Below, piece after piece: positions 20,797-29,447 of a DNA stretch of 40,688 nt. The DNA is from Antrihabitans cavernicola. GTDB lineage: Bacteria > Actinomycetota > Actinomycetes > Mycobacteriales > Mycobacteriaceae. The notes below the pieces were generated by a model. It had not been told where the DNA came from. It saw only the letters and a list, made by a program, of their open reading frames with translations, and ran no database searches. Numbering within the stretch: the stretch's first letter is position 1; each line of letters starts with the position of its first letter. The position numbers were made by a program, and so were the translations under genes. The stretch spans positions 1 to 40,688 of the forward strand of contig NZ_VLNY01000027.1 in the NCBI RefSeq assembly GCF_008297975.1, written 5' to 3'.

Positions 20797-21425
20797 TGCC
20801 GCCGGTGGATCGGCGTCAGCACTTGATCGATACCGCACGCGACCTCTTCATGCGGCGGCCCTACGAGCAGGTCACCACGTCGGAGATAGCCAAGGCCGCC
20901 GGCGTCGCATACGGACTGATCGCGCATCATTTCGAGAACAAACGCGGCCTCTACCTCGCCGTCATGTCCGCCATCGCCGACGAGCTACTGGCCAATCGCG
21001 ATGCCCCCCTTGCCTCCGGCACCCTGCACGACCAGTTGCGCCATGCGCTGACCAACCACATCACGTTCATCGACAAGCACTCGGCCTCGTTCGTCGCGAT
21101 CATCACGGGTGGACTCGGCGCGGACCCTGACATGCGCGCGATGGTCGACGCGTTGCGGTGGAGCGGTGCGCAACGCATTCTCGACGGACTCGGCCTCGCC
21201 GCCCCCATACCGCCCGCTGTCCGGACCACCATGCGCGGCTGGGTCGGCTACCTGGACGAAATGATGATCGACCGAATCACCCACGCCGACATAGCGATCG
21301 ACTCGCTGGTCGAGCTGGCGGCGGCGAACCTCGTCACGTCACTGCGAACGGCGCTCCAACTCGATAGCACCGGCGTCGCGTCCACGACAGTCGAGATCGT
21401 CGAAACGCTCCATCGAGAGCTATGA
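20796..21425 (+). CDS. TetR-family transcriptional regulator
   Basis: A 209-residue TetR-type repressor: an N-terminal helix-turn-helix (LIDTARDLFMRRPYEQVTTS, then EIAKAAGVAYGLIAHHFENK) and a helical C-terminal ligand domain without obvious family marks. It is coupled to the SDR by a TGATG overlap, so both come from one message under the operator at 19952-19968. This implies self-repression relieved by a small molecule, perhaps the SDR substrate. Confidence 0.95.
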   Translation: MPPVDRRQHLIDTARDLFMRRPYEQVTTSEIAKAAGVAYGLIAHHFENKRGLYLAVMSAIADELLANRDAPLASGTLHDQLRHALTNHITFIDKHSASFVAIITGGLGADPDMRAMVDALRWSGAQRILDGLGLAAPIPPAVRTTMRGWVGYLDEMMIDRITHADIAIDSLVELAAANLVTSLRTALQLDSTGVASTTVEIVETLHREL

Positions 21426-21445
21426 CGTAGGTCACGCGGGCCCGA

Positions 21446-21473
21446 TGTCACGAATCCGCGCCCTGCTTACGTC
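21446..21473 (+). promoter_or_regulatory. ECF41-type promoter
   Basis: TGTCACG (21446-21452), 17 bases, then CGTC (21470-21473). The ECF41 group is known to recognise TGTCACA about 16 bases from CGTC. The site is about 40 bases upstream of the oxidoreductase ATG, and the following gene is an ECF41 sigma factor, so self-activation is the simple reading. Confidence 0.75.
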
Positions 21474-21511
21474 TTGTGCTGGTCAGCAACTCGCTACGAA
21501 GGGCGACCACC

Positions 21512-22684
21512 ATGAAAACACGCATCCTGATTCTCGGCGCCGGCTACGCGGGAATGGCAACGGCGATCAATCTCGCTGCTCGGACCGCACGTCGCGATGA
21601 TGTGCAACTAACCCTCGTCAACGCCGACGATAGGTTCGTCGAACGTCTCCGCCTGCACCAAACGGCAAGCGGTCAGGTCCTCGACGATCTTCCGATTCCG
21701 GAATTGTTGGCGGGCACGCGAATCGAGTTCGTCCGTGGGTGGGTGACGGCCGTCGACCCCGATGCCAAGGCCGTGTGGATCGACGGTCGCGGCGCCCTGA
21801 CCTACGACACGCTGGTATTCGGAATCGGCAGTCACACCGACACGACCGCAGTGCCGGGCGTCGACGACTACGCGTTCACTCTCGACACTGTCGGCGATGC
21901 CGAGCGCCTCGCGACTCGACTGAACAGCCTGGGCACCGGAACCGTGGTGATCGGCGGGAGTGGCCTGACCGGGGTGGAGGTTGCGGCCGAGATTGCCGAG
22001 CAACACCCCGAACTCGATGTGGTGTTGCTCGGCAGGCACGCACCTGGATCGATGCTGTCGCCGAAACTGCGCACCTACCTGCAGGGGGCGTTGGATCGCC
22101 TAGGAGTGCAGGTCCGCGCAGGTGTCGACGTGGTCAAGGTACTCACCGACTCGGTCGAGCTGGCCGACGGTGACTCCGTCGCCGCCGACGTCGTGCTGTG
22201 GACCAGCGGGGTGCGGGTGTCACCGATGGCGGCCGCCGCAGGCTTGGCGGTGGACGAGCACGGTCGAATCGTCACCGACGAGGCGCTGCGATCGATCTCG
22301 CATCCCAACGTGTACGCAGTGGGCGACGCCGCGGCCGTCCGTCAAGAATTCGGCGTCCTGCACGGGACCTGCCAGAGCGGCATGCCTACCGGCGTCCATG
22401 CTGCGATGGCGATAGCTCGCGAACTGAAAGGCAAGCATCCCAAGCCGTTTCGGTTCGGGTACTACCACGCGCCGATCAGCCTCGGCCGGCACGACGGCGT
22501 CGTCCAGTTCACCAAACCGGATGAGAGTCCGCGGCGGATATCGCTGAAGGGCCGTCCCGCGGTCTGGTACAAGGAAACAGTGAGTTCCTCGCCGTGGCCG
22601 ACGTACGGCCGGATGAAGAAATACCCGCGCTCGGGTTCGATCTGGCCGCATGGCGGCAGGTACACGCGGGCTGCCCGGCGATGA
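21512..22684 (+). CDS. FAD-dependent pyridine nucleotide oxidoreductase (NDH-2/AIF-like)
   Basis: A 390-residue two-dinucleotide-fold flavoprotein. It has an FAD motif at the N-terminus (ILGAGYAGMATAINLA), an NAD(P) motif in the middle (VVIGGSGLTGVEVAAEIAE) and the C-terminal FAD motif (VYAVGDAAAV). It resembles type II NADH dehydrogenases and related oxidoreductases. The acceptor is unknown and no membrane anchor is evident. The MKTRIL start follows AAGGG; a start at 21476 would lie almost on the promoter. Its stop overlaps the sigma-factor start (ATGA). ECF41 sigma genes are typically beside carboxymuconolactone decarboxylases, oxidoreductases or epimerases, and this is the oxidoreductase kind. 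Confidence 0.92.
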   Translation: MKTRILILGAGYAGMATAINLAARTARRDDVQLTLVNADDRFVERLRLHQTASGQVLDDLPIPELLAGTRIEFVRGWVTAVDPDAKAVWIDGRGALTYDTLVFGIGSHTDTTAVPGVDDYAFTLDTVGDAERLATRLNSLGTGTVVIGGSGLTGVEVAAEIAEQHPELDVVLLGRHAPGSMLSPKLRTYLQGALDRLGVQVRAGVDVVKVLTDSVELADGDSVAADVVLWTSGVRVSPMAAAAGLAVDEHGRIVTDEALRSISHPNVYAVGDAAAVRQEFGVLHGTCQSGMPTGVHAAMAIARELKGKHPKPFRFGYYHAPISLGRHDGVVQFTKPDESPRRISLKGRPAVWYKETVSSSPWPTYGRMKKYPRSGSIWPHGGRYTRAARR

Positions 22685-23571
22685 GCGATCCCTTCGAAGA
22701 CCACAGAAATCTGTTGTTCTCTGTCGCGTACCGCATTCTGGGCACGGCCACCGATGCCGAAGACGCCGTTCAGGATGCGTGGCTGAAGTGGTCGGCCGCA
22801 GATCGTTCGCGGGTGAGCGAACCCAAGGCGTATCTGGCTCGAATCGTGTCCAACATTGCGATGGATCGGCTGCGATCGACGCAACGTCAGCGCGAAACCT
22901 ACATCGGCCCTTGGCTTCCCGAGCCGATTCTCACCTCGAGCGACCTCGCCGACGATGCCACGACAACCGAGTCGGTATCGATGGCAATGCTCGTCGTACT
23001 CGAATCTCTCAGTCCGTTGGAGCGCGCGGTGTTCGTGCTGAAAGAGGTGTTCGACTTCAGCTACGGCGAAATCGCCGACGCCATCGACAGTTCGGAGGCC
23101 GCGGTCCGGCAGGCAGCGCATCGTGCGCGTGGGCACGTCCAGTCGCGGCGACCTCGCTTCGACTCGGACCGATCACGGCAGAAAGCGGTGATGGAGCGAT
23201 TTTTCGCCGCAACGACGGGCGGCGACATCAACACACTCATGGAGCTGCTGTCCCCGGACGTCACGCTCTGGACGGACGGCGGCGGCAAGGTGCGCCAAGC
23301 CCTGCGTCCGGTGACCGGATCGAGCAAGGTGGCGACCTGGTTCGCCGGGATCGCTCAGCGTCCGTATCAGGGGATCGACTTCGTGGACATGCGCGCGCAG
23401 ATCGTCGAGATCAACGGCGGTGCAGGAATGGTGTTCAGCGGGGCCGGGCGCGTGATATCCACTGTGACAATCGATCTCGATTCCGACGGACGTATCGTCG
23501 GGATTCACAATGTCGCGAATCCCGACAAGTTGCACGCCATCGGAGGCGGTACTACTCACCCGATCGATTGA
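22681..23571 (+). CDS. ECF41-group RNA polymerase sigma factor (SigJ-like)
   Basis: A 296-residue extracytoplasmic-function sigma factor: region 2 (residues about 8-75, with DAEDAVQDAWLKW), region 4 (about 100-155, FSYGEIADAIDSSEAAVRQ) and a C-terminal SnoaL/NTF2-like domain of about 130 residues. All three signature motifs of ECF41 are present: WLPEP (78-82), DGGGK (199-203) and NPDKL (280-284). In this group the fused C-terminal domain replaces a separate anti-sigma factor and both inhibits and supports activity. No anti-sigma gene is nearby, as expected. It is translationally coupled to the oxidoreductase and convergent with the pirin gene (TGA TCA back to back). Confidence 0.96.
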   Translation: MSDPFEDHRNLLFSVAYRILGTATDAEDAVQDAWLKWSAADRSRVSEPKAYLARIVSNIAMDRLRSTQRQRETYIGPWLPEPILTSSDLADDATTTESVSMAMLVVLESLSPLERAVFVLKEVFDFSYGEIADAIDSSEAAVRQAAHRARGHVQSRRPRFDSDRSRQKAVMERFFAATTGGDINTLMELLSPDVTLWTDGGGKVRQALRPVTGSSKVATWFAGIAQRPYQGIDFVDMRAQIVEINGGAGMVFSGAGRVISTVTIDLDSDGRIVGIHNVANPDKLHAIGGGTTHPID

Positions 23572-24324
23572 TCACCGAGCCGATGCGTGCATCTCCCAGA
23601 CGACGATCTCGGCATCGTCCTTTGCGGTCACCCGATATCCGCCGCCTGCGGTGATGCGAGCAGCGTCGCCCTGCGCCAGGTTGCCGTGTCCCTCGAATTC
23701 GGCGGCGCCCTTCGCGACGAAGACGTGCAGATAGGGCGCTTCCGGAATCGTGACGGACTGCCCGGCGCCGAGTCGGGCCACATGCATTGCCGCATTGCGG
23801 TTTCCGATGGTGACCGAAGTGTCTTCGCGATGCTTCGCCATGCCGGATGCCACGGTCGTCAAGCCGTTGGCTGCCAGGCGGGTGCCCACATCACTCTCTT
23901 GATAGCTGGGCGCCACGCCGTTCTCGTCCGGCGGTACCCACATCTGGATCACATGCAGCGGCTTGCGGTCTCGCCAGCCGGACCCGTTCTTCTCGGAATG
24001 CATGATCCCACTGCCTGCGCTCATTCGCTGCACCAGGTCGGGGTAGATCACACCGGAGTTCCCGACCGAATCCTGATGGACGACACTGCCCTCGAGCACC
24101 CAGGTGACGATCTCCATGTCTCGGTGCTGATGCGTGTCGAAGCCTGCGCCGGAATCGACCACGTCCTCGTTGTGCACCAGCAACAATCCGTGGGCGTTAC
24201 CTGCGAGATCGAAGTTTCCGGTGGCAGGGAACGACTGCTTCGAGTCGAGCCACTCGTTCCACCAGTGCGCGCGATCGGCGCTGGGGATCACGGTCACGTT
24301 GTTCACATGTAGTTTCAACTTCAA
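23572..24324 (-). CDS. Pirin-family bicupin protein
   Basis: A 250-residue cupin protein. The N-terminal cupin has the pirin metal motif THQHRDMEIVTWVLEG (His65, His67) and GIMHSEKN (His109, Glu111). A second weaker cupin follows (VTIPEAPYLHVFVAKG). Pirins bind Fe and some act as quercetin dioxygenases or redox-sensitive regulators; the role here is unknown. The open frame begins at a TTG (24324) without a strong ribosome site, and a downstream GTG is possible, so the first few residues are uncertain. It lies 82 bases after the flavin monooxygenase gene on the same strand. Confidence 0.88.
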   Translation of the reverse strand: MKLKLHVNNVTVIPSADRAHWWNEWLDSKQSFPATGNFDLAGNAHGLLLVHNEDVVDSGAGFDTHQHRDMEIVTWVLEGSVVHQDSVGNSGVIYPDLVQRMSAGSGIMHSEKNGSGWRDRKPLHVIQMWVPPDENGVAPSYQESDVGTRLAANGLTTVASGMAKHREDTSVTIGNRNAAMHVARLGAGQSVTIPEAPYLHVFVAKGAAEFEGHGNLAQGDAARITAGGGYRVTAKDDAEIVVWEMHASAR

Positions 24325-24406
24325 TTACTTTGTCGATATTCCGCCGCCCAATGCGCACATATATCGATTCCACTCGGGCGATGCGACAACAAGTGCGCAT
24401 TCGTGC

Positions 24407-25471
24407 TCAGTCCTGGAGCAACGGCAGCAACTGATCGCCCTGCCGCTCGATCTCCTGCAGGTACGGCGTATCGGACAGCACGAAATGAGTGATGCCGAGA
24501 TCCTGATACTTGCGCAATGACTTGGCGACATCCTCGGCCGAACCGACCAGCCAGGTGGTGCCTGCACCGCCGCCCCCGAACTTCCCGGGCGCGGTGTAGA
24601 GATTGTCGTCGAGCACGTCACCACGCGTCGCCAAGTCCAGAAGTCGCTGCTGCCCGACCGCGGTGCCCTGGAAGGGATTCGCGGGCCGGGTCCCTTGCGT
24701 CGTCGCCAATTCGACCACCTTCGCCTCCGCATCGGCCCACGCTTGCTCGGTGGTGTCCCGAACGAAAGTGGTGACACGCAAACCGAATTGCAGGGGCGCA
24801 TGCTCGCGACCGAGTTGGTTGCTCAGTGCCGTCAGCCTCTCGATTCGCTTGCGCACTCCGTCGAGTGGCTCACCCCAGAACAATTGAACGTCGGCCTCCG
24901 TCGCCGCGACCCGTTCCGCCGCCTCGGACGCACCGCCGAAGTAGAGCGTCGGATGCGGGCGATCGCCGCGCGGCGTGATCCGCGGTGTGACCGTCGAGTC
25001 GGTGACGTGGAAGTGGTCACCGCGGTAGGTGACGTTCTCCTCCGTCCACAGCTTCCGAACCAGCTGAAGGAACTCTTTCGTTCGCGCGTATCGATCCGCC
25101 TGGTCTCCCTCACTGTCACCGTAGGCGCCCAGGTTGTCCTTTCCGGACACGATGTTCACCCGCACCCGACCGTTCGTCAGATGGTCGAGAGTGGCTGCCG
25201 CGGAGGCGAAGTGGGCCGGGCTCCAATACCCGGGCCGAACAGCGACGAGCGGCTCGAACGTCGTGGTCCGCGCTGCGAGTGCGGCGGCGACGGTCAGAGT
25301 GTCCGGCCGACCCCAGCCGGTGCCGAGCAACGCACCCTTCCACCGGTGCTTCTCGAGCGCCGTGGCCTGCGTGGTCAAGGTATCGAGGCTGTTGTGGTCG
25401 GCGACGATGTCGTCACCGCGGTGCCCGGGTGTGACCTGATTCGGTATGTACCAGAGGAATTCGGAGCTCAC
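24407..25471 (-). CDS. SsuD-like FMNH2-dependent monooxygenase (LLM class)
   Basis: A 354-residue luciferase-like flavin-dependent oxidoreductase closest in look to alkanesulfonate monooxygenase. It begins EFLWYIPNQ, then has WSPAHFASAAATLDHLTNGR, RVNIVSGKDNLGAYGD, YARTKEFLQLVRKLW and LYFGGASEAAERVA, all familiar SsuD-type blocks. These enzymes use reduced flavin from a partner reductase to split C-S bonds or oxidise other substrates. No ssuABC transporter or flavin reductase gene is next to it, so sulfonate use is not established. The GTG start has no ribosome site and may be leaderless. Confidence 0.9.
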   Translation of the reverse strand: MSSEFLWYIPNQVTPGHRGDDIVADHNSLDTLTTQATALEKHRWKGALLGTGWGRPDTLTVAAALAARTTTFEPLVAVRPGYWSPAHFASAAATLDHLTNGRVRVNIVSGKDNLGAYGDSEGDQADRYARTKEFLQLVRKLWTEENVTYRGDHFHVTDSTVTPRITPRGDRPHPTLYFGGASEAAERVAATEADVQLFWGEPLDGVRKRIERLTALSNQLGREHAPLQFGLRVTTFVRDTTEQAWADAEAKVVELATTQGTRPANPFQGTAVGQQRLLDLATRGDVLDDNLYTAPGKFGGGGAGTTWLVGSAEDVAKSLRKYQDLGITHFVLSDTPYLQEIERQGDQLLPLLQD

Positions 25472-25535
25472 CGATGCAGTATCGACTGGCCCCTGACCGG
25501 TCCACTACCAATCTACTCACGCAGATTTTCAATCG

Positions 25536-26597
25536 TCAGCGTGGGAAATGCCGTCCCGCTACGACAGGCAGATCCTTCAGCGTCACCACACCCGGCACGG
25601 CAGCGACGACGGCGGGTACGGCGTTGGTCACCGGCATTGCTGTGTAGATCATTCCGGCACCCATGAAGCCTTCCTCGTCCCAATCGGCGGGTGGCAGGCA
25701 GTGCAGGACGGTCCGCATGTTGGGACGCCCGAATACCTGGATGACGTGACCGTGCCTCAACGGCTTCGGCGGAACCACGTGGTGGCCCATGGTCCAGTTG
25801 AAGCCGACGGACACGACGTTGCGATCGCCAACCCACCCGCTGTGGTAGCCGAACACCCCGGCGACCGTGCCCTTCGGGATCCTCATGAACCCCAGGTCGG
25901 AATCGTCGGTGGCCGCGGTGAAGGTGACGTCGAAGGTGATCCGGTCCAGCGTCGCTCCGATCGCGTCGGCCATCATCGCGGCCGACTCGGCGAAGACCTC
26001 ACTCTCCACGCGGACACTCTCGGCCAGACCTTCGGTGTCGGGTGACTTGCCGAATCCCATGGCGGACTGCGTTTCTGCCGATTCATACGTGGAGCAATCG
26101 ACGGATTCGGTGATCCGGATCTCGTCGACCCGTTCGCACGCGCCGCTGAGCACCATCGCAACCATATTGGTGATGCCAGGGTGCGCACCGCTGCCGAACA
26201 TCGTCGACCGGCCGCGGCGGCATGCCTCCGCAATGCGCTGTTGGTCGGCCTCGGTCTGCTTACCGCCGGTGATCCACGCCGCGCTGCTCACCACATTGAT
26301 GCCCGCCGACAGCAGCGTCTCCAGCGCGTCGATGTCGGGCCACAGCGGGTTGTAGCAGCACGCATCCGGAGCCAAGGCCACCACCGCGTCGATGTCGTCG
26401 GTTGCCGTGATGCCAGTCGGCTCCGGCCAATCGCACAGGTCGGCCGCGTCCACCCCGACCTTGTTCGCACCGTGCGCATAGACACCGACCAGCTCCAGGT
26501 CCGGTCGAGCCAGAATCGCGTGCAGCGAGCGCTTGCCGATGTTGCCAGTGGTCCACTGGATCACGCGCAGCGGACGATCGGCGGTCGAAGTCGTCAT
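25536..26597 (-). CDS. NAD(P)-dependent dehydrogenase, dihydrodipicolinate-reductase-like fold
   Basis: A 353-residue protein starting VIQWTTGNIGKRSLHAIL, an N-terminal Rossmann fold of the dihydrodipicolinate reductase/amine dehydrogenase-like group. Further blocks are INVVSSAAWITGG and TMFGSGAHPGITNMV. Similar actinobacterial proteins are annotated only by fold; I do not know the substrate. The ATG at 26597 is preferred over 26615, which would lie within the operator; no ribosome site is visible, which fits leaderless translation. A KstR-like box lies 11 bases upstream. It is the first gene of a minus-strand set leading to the flavin monooxygenase (64-base gap) and pirin. Confidence 0.85.
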   Translation of the reverse strand: MTTSTADRPLRVIQWTTGNIGKRSLHAILARPDLELVGVYAHGANKVGVDAADLCDWPEPTGITATDDIDAVVALAPDACCYNPLWPDIDALETLLSAGINVVSSAAWITGGKQTEADQQRIAEACRRGRSTMFGSGAHPGITNMVAMVLSGACERVDEIRITESVDCSTYESAETQSAMGFGKSPDTEGLAESVRVESEVFAESAAMMADAIGATLDRITFDVTFTAATDDSDLGFMRIPKGTVAGVFGYHSGWVGDRNVVSVGFNWTMGHHVVPPKPLRHGHVIQVFGRPNMRTVLHCLPPADWDEEGFMGAGMIYTAMPVTNAVPAVVAAVPGVVTLKDLPVVAGRHFPR

Positions 26598-26607
26598 CAC
26601 GAAAAGA

Positions 26608-26621
26608 TAGAACACGTTCCA
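26608..26621. promoter_or_regulatory. KstR-like operator
   Basis: TAGAACACGTTCCA fits the TnnAACnnGTTnnA pattern known for KstR, the TetR-type repressor of steroid catabolism in mycobacteria and rhodococci. It sits in the core promoter position of the dehydrogenase gene. An eight-base pattern can occur by chance about once in a window this size, so position is the main support. Confidence 0.5.
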
Positions 26622-26863
26622 GTTCTTTGGAAGCTCCAGTGCACGGAAATCCGATATCGACTCGAGCAGATTTAAAGGTCGCGATCCCCGACTGGCCGCC
26701 CATTTCCGCAGCTAGTCAGTTCTTGACGATGCCGGGCCACGTACACCGACGCATCCAGCAGGCCCTCGCAGTTCGCGACCGAGCGGTACGTTCACCCTTC
26801 TGCACGATCGGCCTGTGAATGTCGGATCGCCGGCACCCAGCGCTGGCCGCGAGAGGGAGTTTC
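26622..26863. other. Divergent leader region of the ABC importer
   Basis: These roughly 240 bases separate the KstR-like box from the importer operon. A 63-codon frame (26627-26818) looks like noise. I see no clear promoter pair, riboswitch fold or further palindrome. Confidence 0.4.
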
Positions 26864-27505
26864 ATGCATATCTGGAATTACCTTCACGGGCGAGGTGAAT
26901 TTCTCGCGTTCCTGACGTATCAGCATGCGTCGCTTGCCTTTCAGACCGTGTTGGTCGGAACGATCGTCGCCGTGATCATCGCGGTACTGGTGTACCGCCT
27001 GCCCGTCTTCTCTGCGCTGACCCTCACCACGAGCCGAGTCGCGTTGACCATTCCGTCGCTCGCACTGCTGGCGCTGCTGATCGTTCCGTTCGGCTTGGGC
27101 GTCATACCGTCGTTCCTCATGCTGGCGTTCTTCGCAGCAATGCCGGTGATCGGCAACGCGATCGTGGGACTACGCGCGGTCCCCGACTCGGTCATCGAAT
27201 CGGCGAAGGGAATCGGGTTGTCGCGGCGCCGCATCCTCTTCTCGGTATCGCTGCCCATGGCATGGCCCGTAATACTCACCGGCATTCGGGTGTCGACGCA
27301 GATGATCGTCGGTGTCGCCGCGATCGTCGCCTACGTGCTTGGCCCCGGCCTCGGGTCGTTGATCTTCAACGGCCTCTCCCGATTGGGTGGCACCAATTCC
27401 GTCGAAATGGCCGTGACAGGAACCGTTCTCATCGTCGTCATCGCCTTGGTGTTCGACGCCCTGCTCGTCCTTCTCGGGCGCCTCACCATTGCAAAGGGAC
27501 TGTGA
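26864..27505 (+). CDS. OpuB/OpuC-type ABC importer permease 1
   Basis: A 213-residue permease with five or six membrane segments and the EAA-like loop (IESAKGIGLSRRRILFSVSL, then P) that docks the ATPase. It belongs to the quaternary-ammonium/compatible-solute importers of the OpuB/OpuC/ProW type. The MHIWNYL start follows GAGAGGGAG; an upstream start at 26819 lacks one. It overlaps the ATPase gene by TGATG. Confidence 0.93.
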   Translation: MHIWNYLHGRGEFLAFLTYQHASLAFQTVLVGTIVAVIIAVLVYRLPVFSALTLTTSRVALTIPSLALLALLIVPFGLGVIPSFLMLAFFAAMPVIGNAIVGLRAVPDSVIESAKGIGLSRRRILFSVSLPMAWPVILTGIRVSTQMIVGVAAIVAYVLGPGLGSLIFNGLSRLGGTNSVEMAVTGTVLIVVIALVFDALLVLLGRLTIAKGL

Positions 27506-28713
27506 TGACCGACAATTCCGCTACTGCCGACCGAAATGTGTCGGGTGTGTCCATCCGTCTCGACGGTGTGGTGAAGCAGTACAAGGGAACGGCGAAGCCT
27601 GCCGTGCAGAAGATCGATCTGGACATCGAAGCGGGCCACATCGTTGCCTTCGTCGGACCGTCAGGGTGCGGTAAGACGACCACGTTGAAGATGATCAACA
27701 GGCTCATCGAACCCACGCAGGGTCGACTCTTCATCGGCGACCGTGACGTCACCGGCGAAGATCCGGACAAGCTGCGGCAGTCGATCGGCTATGTCATCCA
27801 GGCGGGCGGACTGTTCCCACACTGGTCGGTGAGCAAGAACATCGGCGCCATCCCCCGCGTTCTCGGCTGGGACAAACAACGCATAGCCGAGCGAACCGAG
27901 TACCTCCTCGACCTGGTGGGCCTCGACGCCGACACGTTCCGCGACCGCTTGCCCAAGGACATGTCCGGCGGCCAGCAACAGCGTGTCGGTGTCGCACGAG
28001 CCCTCGCCGCCGATCCACCCGTTCTGTTGATGGACGAACCGTTCAGCGCAGTCGATCCGATCACCCGAGTACGCTTGCAGGACAGCCTCATTGCGATTCA
28101 GCACGAGGTCGCGAAGACCATCGTCATCGTCACACACGATTTCGAGGAAGCGACCAAGCTCGGCGACAAGGTGCTCATCCTTTCCGAGGGCGGCAAAATC
28201 GAGCAGTACGCGACGCCGGAAGAGATCCTTGCAAAGCCTGCCAACCCCTTCGTCGAAGAATTCATCGGATCGGGTGCCACGCTTGCTCACCTGACACTCA
28301 CCAGGGTCAGGGACGTCGAACACAATCCGGTGGTGACCGCGCGGGTCGGCGACTCGTCGCAAGAAGTCATCGGCCGGGCGAAGGCGCAGGGTGCGACGTG
28401 GGTCGCGGTCGTCGACAGCCAGGGCCGTCCGCAGTCGTGGCCGTCGCTCGACGAGGTGGCGACGAAGGAACGCATCTCCGACTATGTCGACGAACGCCTT
28501 CCGACGGTGGCGCCGTCGTCGACGCTCAACGACGCACTCGACTCCATGCTCGCCGCCAGCCAGGGCGGGGTCCTCGTCACCGACAGCCGAGGCGCGGTAA
28601 CCGGTGCGCTCACCGTCGCGACCGTCATGTCCGTCATTCGTGGACAACTCTCGGATGCCCGAGCCGACGACGAGCAGGTTTCGTACAGCGCTCACACCGA
28701 GGGCACGGCATGA
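27505..28713 (+). CDS. OpuB/OpuC-type ABC importer ATPase with CBS region
   Basis: A 402-residue ATPase: Walker A GPSGCGKTTT, the Q-loop (GYVIQAGGLFPHWSV), signature MSGGQQQR, Walker B VLLMDEP and the switch histidine in VTHDF. After about residue 245 comes a regulatory extension whose last part (APSSTLNDALDSMLAASQGG and following) resembles a CBS domain; in OpuA such domains sense ionic strength. Only one convincing CBS repeat is seen. It powers the two flanking permeases and overlaps the second by ATGA. Confidence 0.95.
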   Translation: MTDNSATADRNVSGVSIRLDGVVKQYKGTAKPAVQKIDLDIEAGHIVAFVGPSGCGKTTTLKMINRLIEPTQGRLFIGDRDVTGEDPDKLRQSIGYVIQAGGLFPHWSVSKNIGAIPRVLGWDKQRIAERTEYLLDLVGLDADTFRDRLPKDMSGGQQQRVGVARALAADPPVLLMDEPFSAVDPITRVRLQDSLIAIQHEVAKTIVIVTHDFEEATKLGDKVLILSEGGKIEQYATPEEILAKPANPFVEEFIGSGATLAHLTLTRVRDVEHNPVVTARVGDSSQEVIGRAKAQGATWVAVVDSQGRPQSWPSLDEVATKERISDYVDERLPTVAPSSTLNDALDSMLAASQGGVLVTDSRGAVTGALTVATVMSVIRGQLSDARADDEQVSYSAHTEGTA

Positions 28714-29447
28714 ACCGACTGCGACGCACACCGATCGACGTATGGTTCGAGCCGCTCATCATTCTGATTCTCGGAATCGGATACATCGCGTGGTATCGAT
28801 CGACCACGCTGACATCCACCGAACAGGCATCGCTGGGCTGGGACAACCTACGCTCGACGATCATCGACCACATCATCTTGACGCTGACCGCGACAGCGAT
28901 CGTCGTGCTGATTGCCATCCCGCTGGGCATCCTGCTCACACGGGAGAAGGCGAAACGGCTCAAGCCGTTCGTCATCAACATCGCCAACGTCGGCCAAGCC
29001 GCACCCGCTGTCGGTCTGATCGTGTTGCTGACGATGTGGCTGGGCACCGGATTCCGCACTGCCGTAATAGGACTCGTTGTCTACGCCATTCTGCCGATCT
29101 TGCAGAACACCATCATCGGCATCGATCAGGTAGACAAGCGAACGATCGAAGCATCTCGCGGAATCGGCTACTCCGGAGCGCGCACACTGCTGCAGGTGGA
29201 GTTGCCGCTCGCAGTTCCCGTGATCCTCAACGGTGTTCGGACCGCTCTGGTGATCCTGGTCGGGACGGCCACGCTGAGCACCTTCATCGGTGCCACCAGC
29301 TTGGGCACGCTCATCACCACCGGCGTGACGCTGTTCTTGCCGAAGCTGCTCATCTCGGGTGCCATCTTGGTCGGGCTCCTGGCTTTGACGATCGATTGGC
29401 TCGGCCGACTGGTCGAACTGGTCGCAACACCGCGAGGAGTGGCATGA
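28710..29447 (+). CDS. OpuB/OpuC-type ABC importer permease 2
   Basis: A 245-residue permease with about six membrane segments and the docking loop TIEASRGIGYSGARTLLQVEL. It pairs with permease 1 as a heterodimeric channel, the arrangement of OpuB and OpuC. It overlaps its neighbours at both ends (ATGA), so all four subunits are co-translated. Confidence 0.94.
   Translation: MNRLRRTPIDVWFEPLIILILGIGYIAWYRSTTLTSTEQASLGWDNLRSTIIDHIILTLTATAIVVLIAIPLGILLTREKAKRLKPFVINIANVGQAAPAVGLIVLLTMWLGTGFRTAVIGLVVYAILPILQNTIIGIDQVDKRTIEASRGIGYSGARTLLQVELPLAVPVILNGVRTALVILVGTATLSTFIGATSLGTLITTGVTLFLPKLLISGAILVGLLALTIDWLGRLVELVATPRGVA

Noticed and set aside
24407-25471. A sulfonate-use operon based on the SsuD-like gene
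   Set aside because: No sulfonate transporter or flavin reductase gene is near; the family is broad.
26627-26818. A 63-codon frame in the importer leader
   Set aside because: No ribosome site and no protein-like composition.
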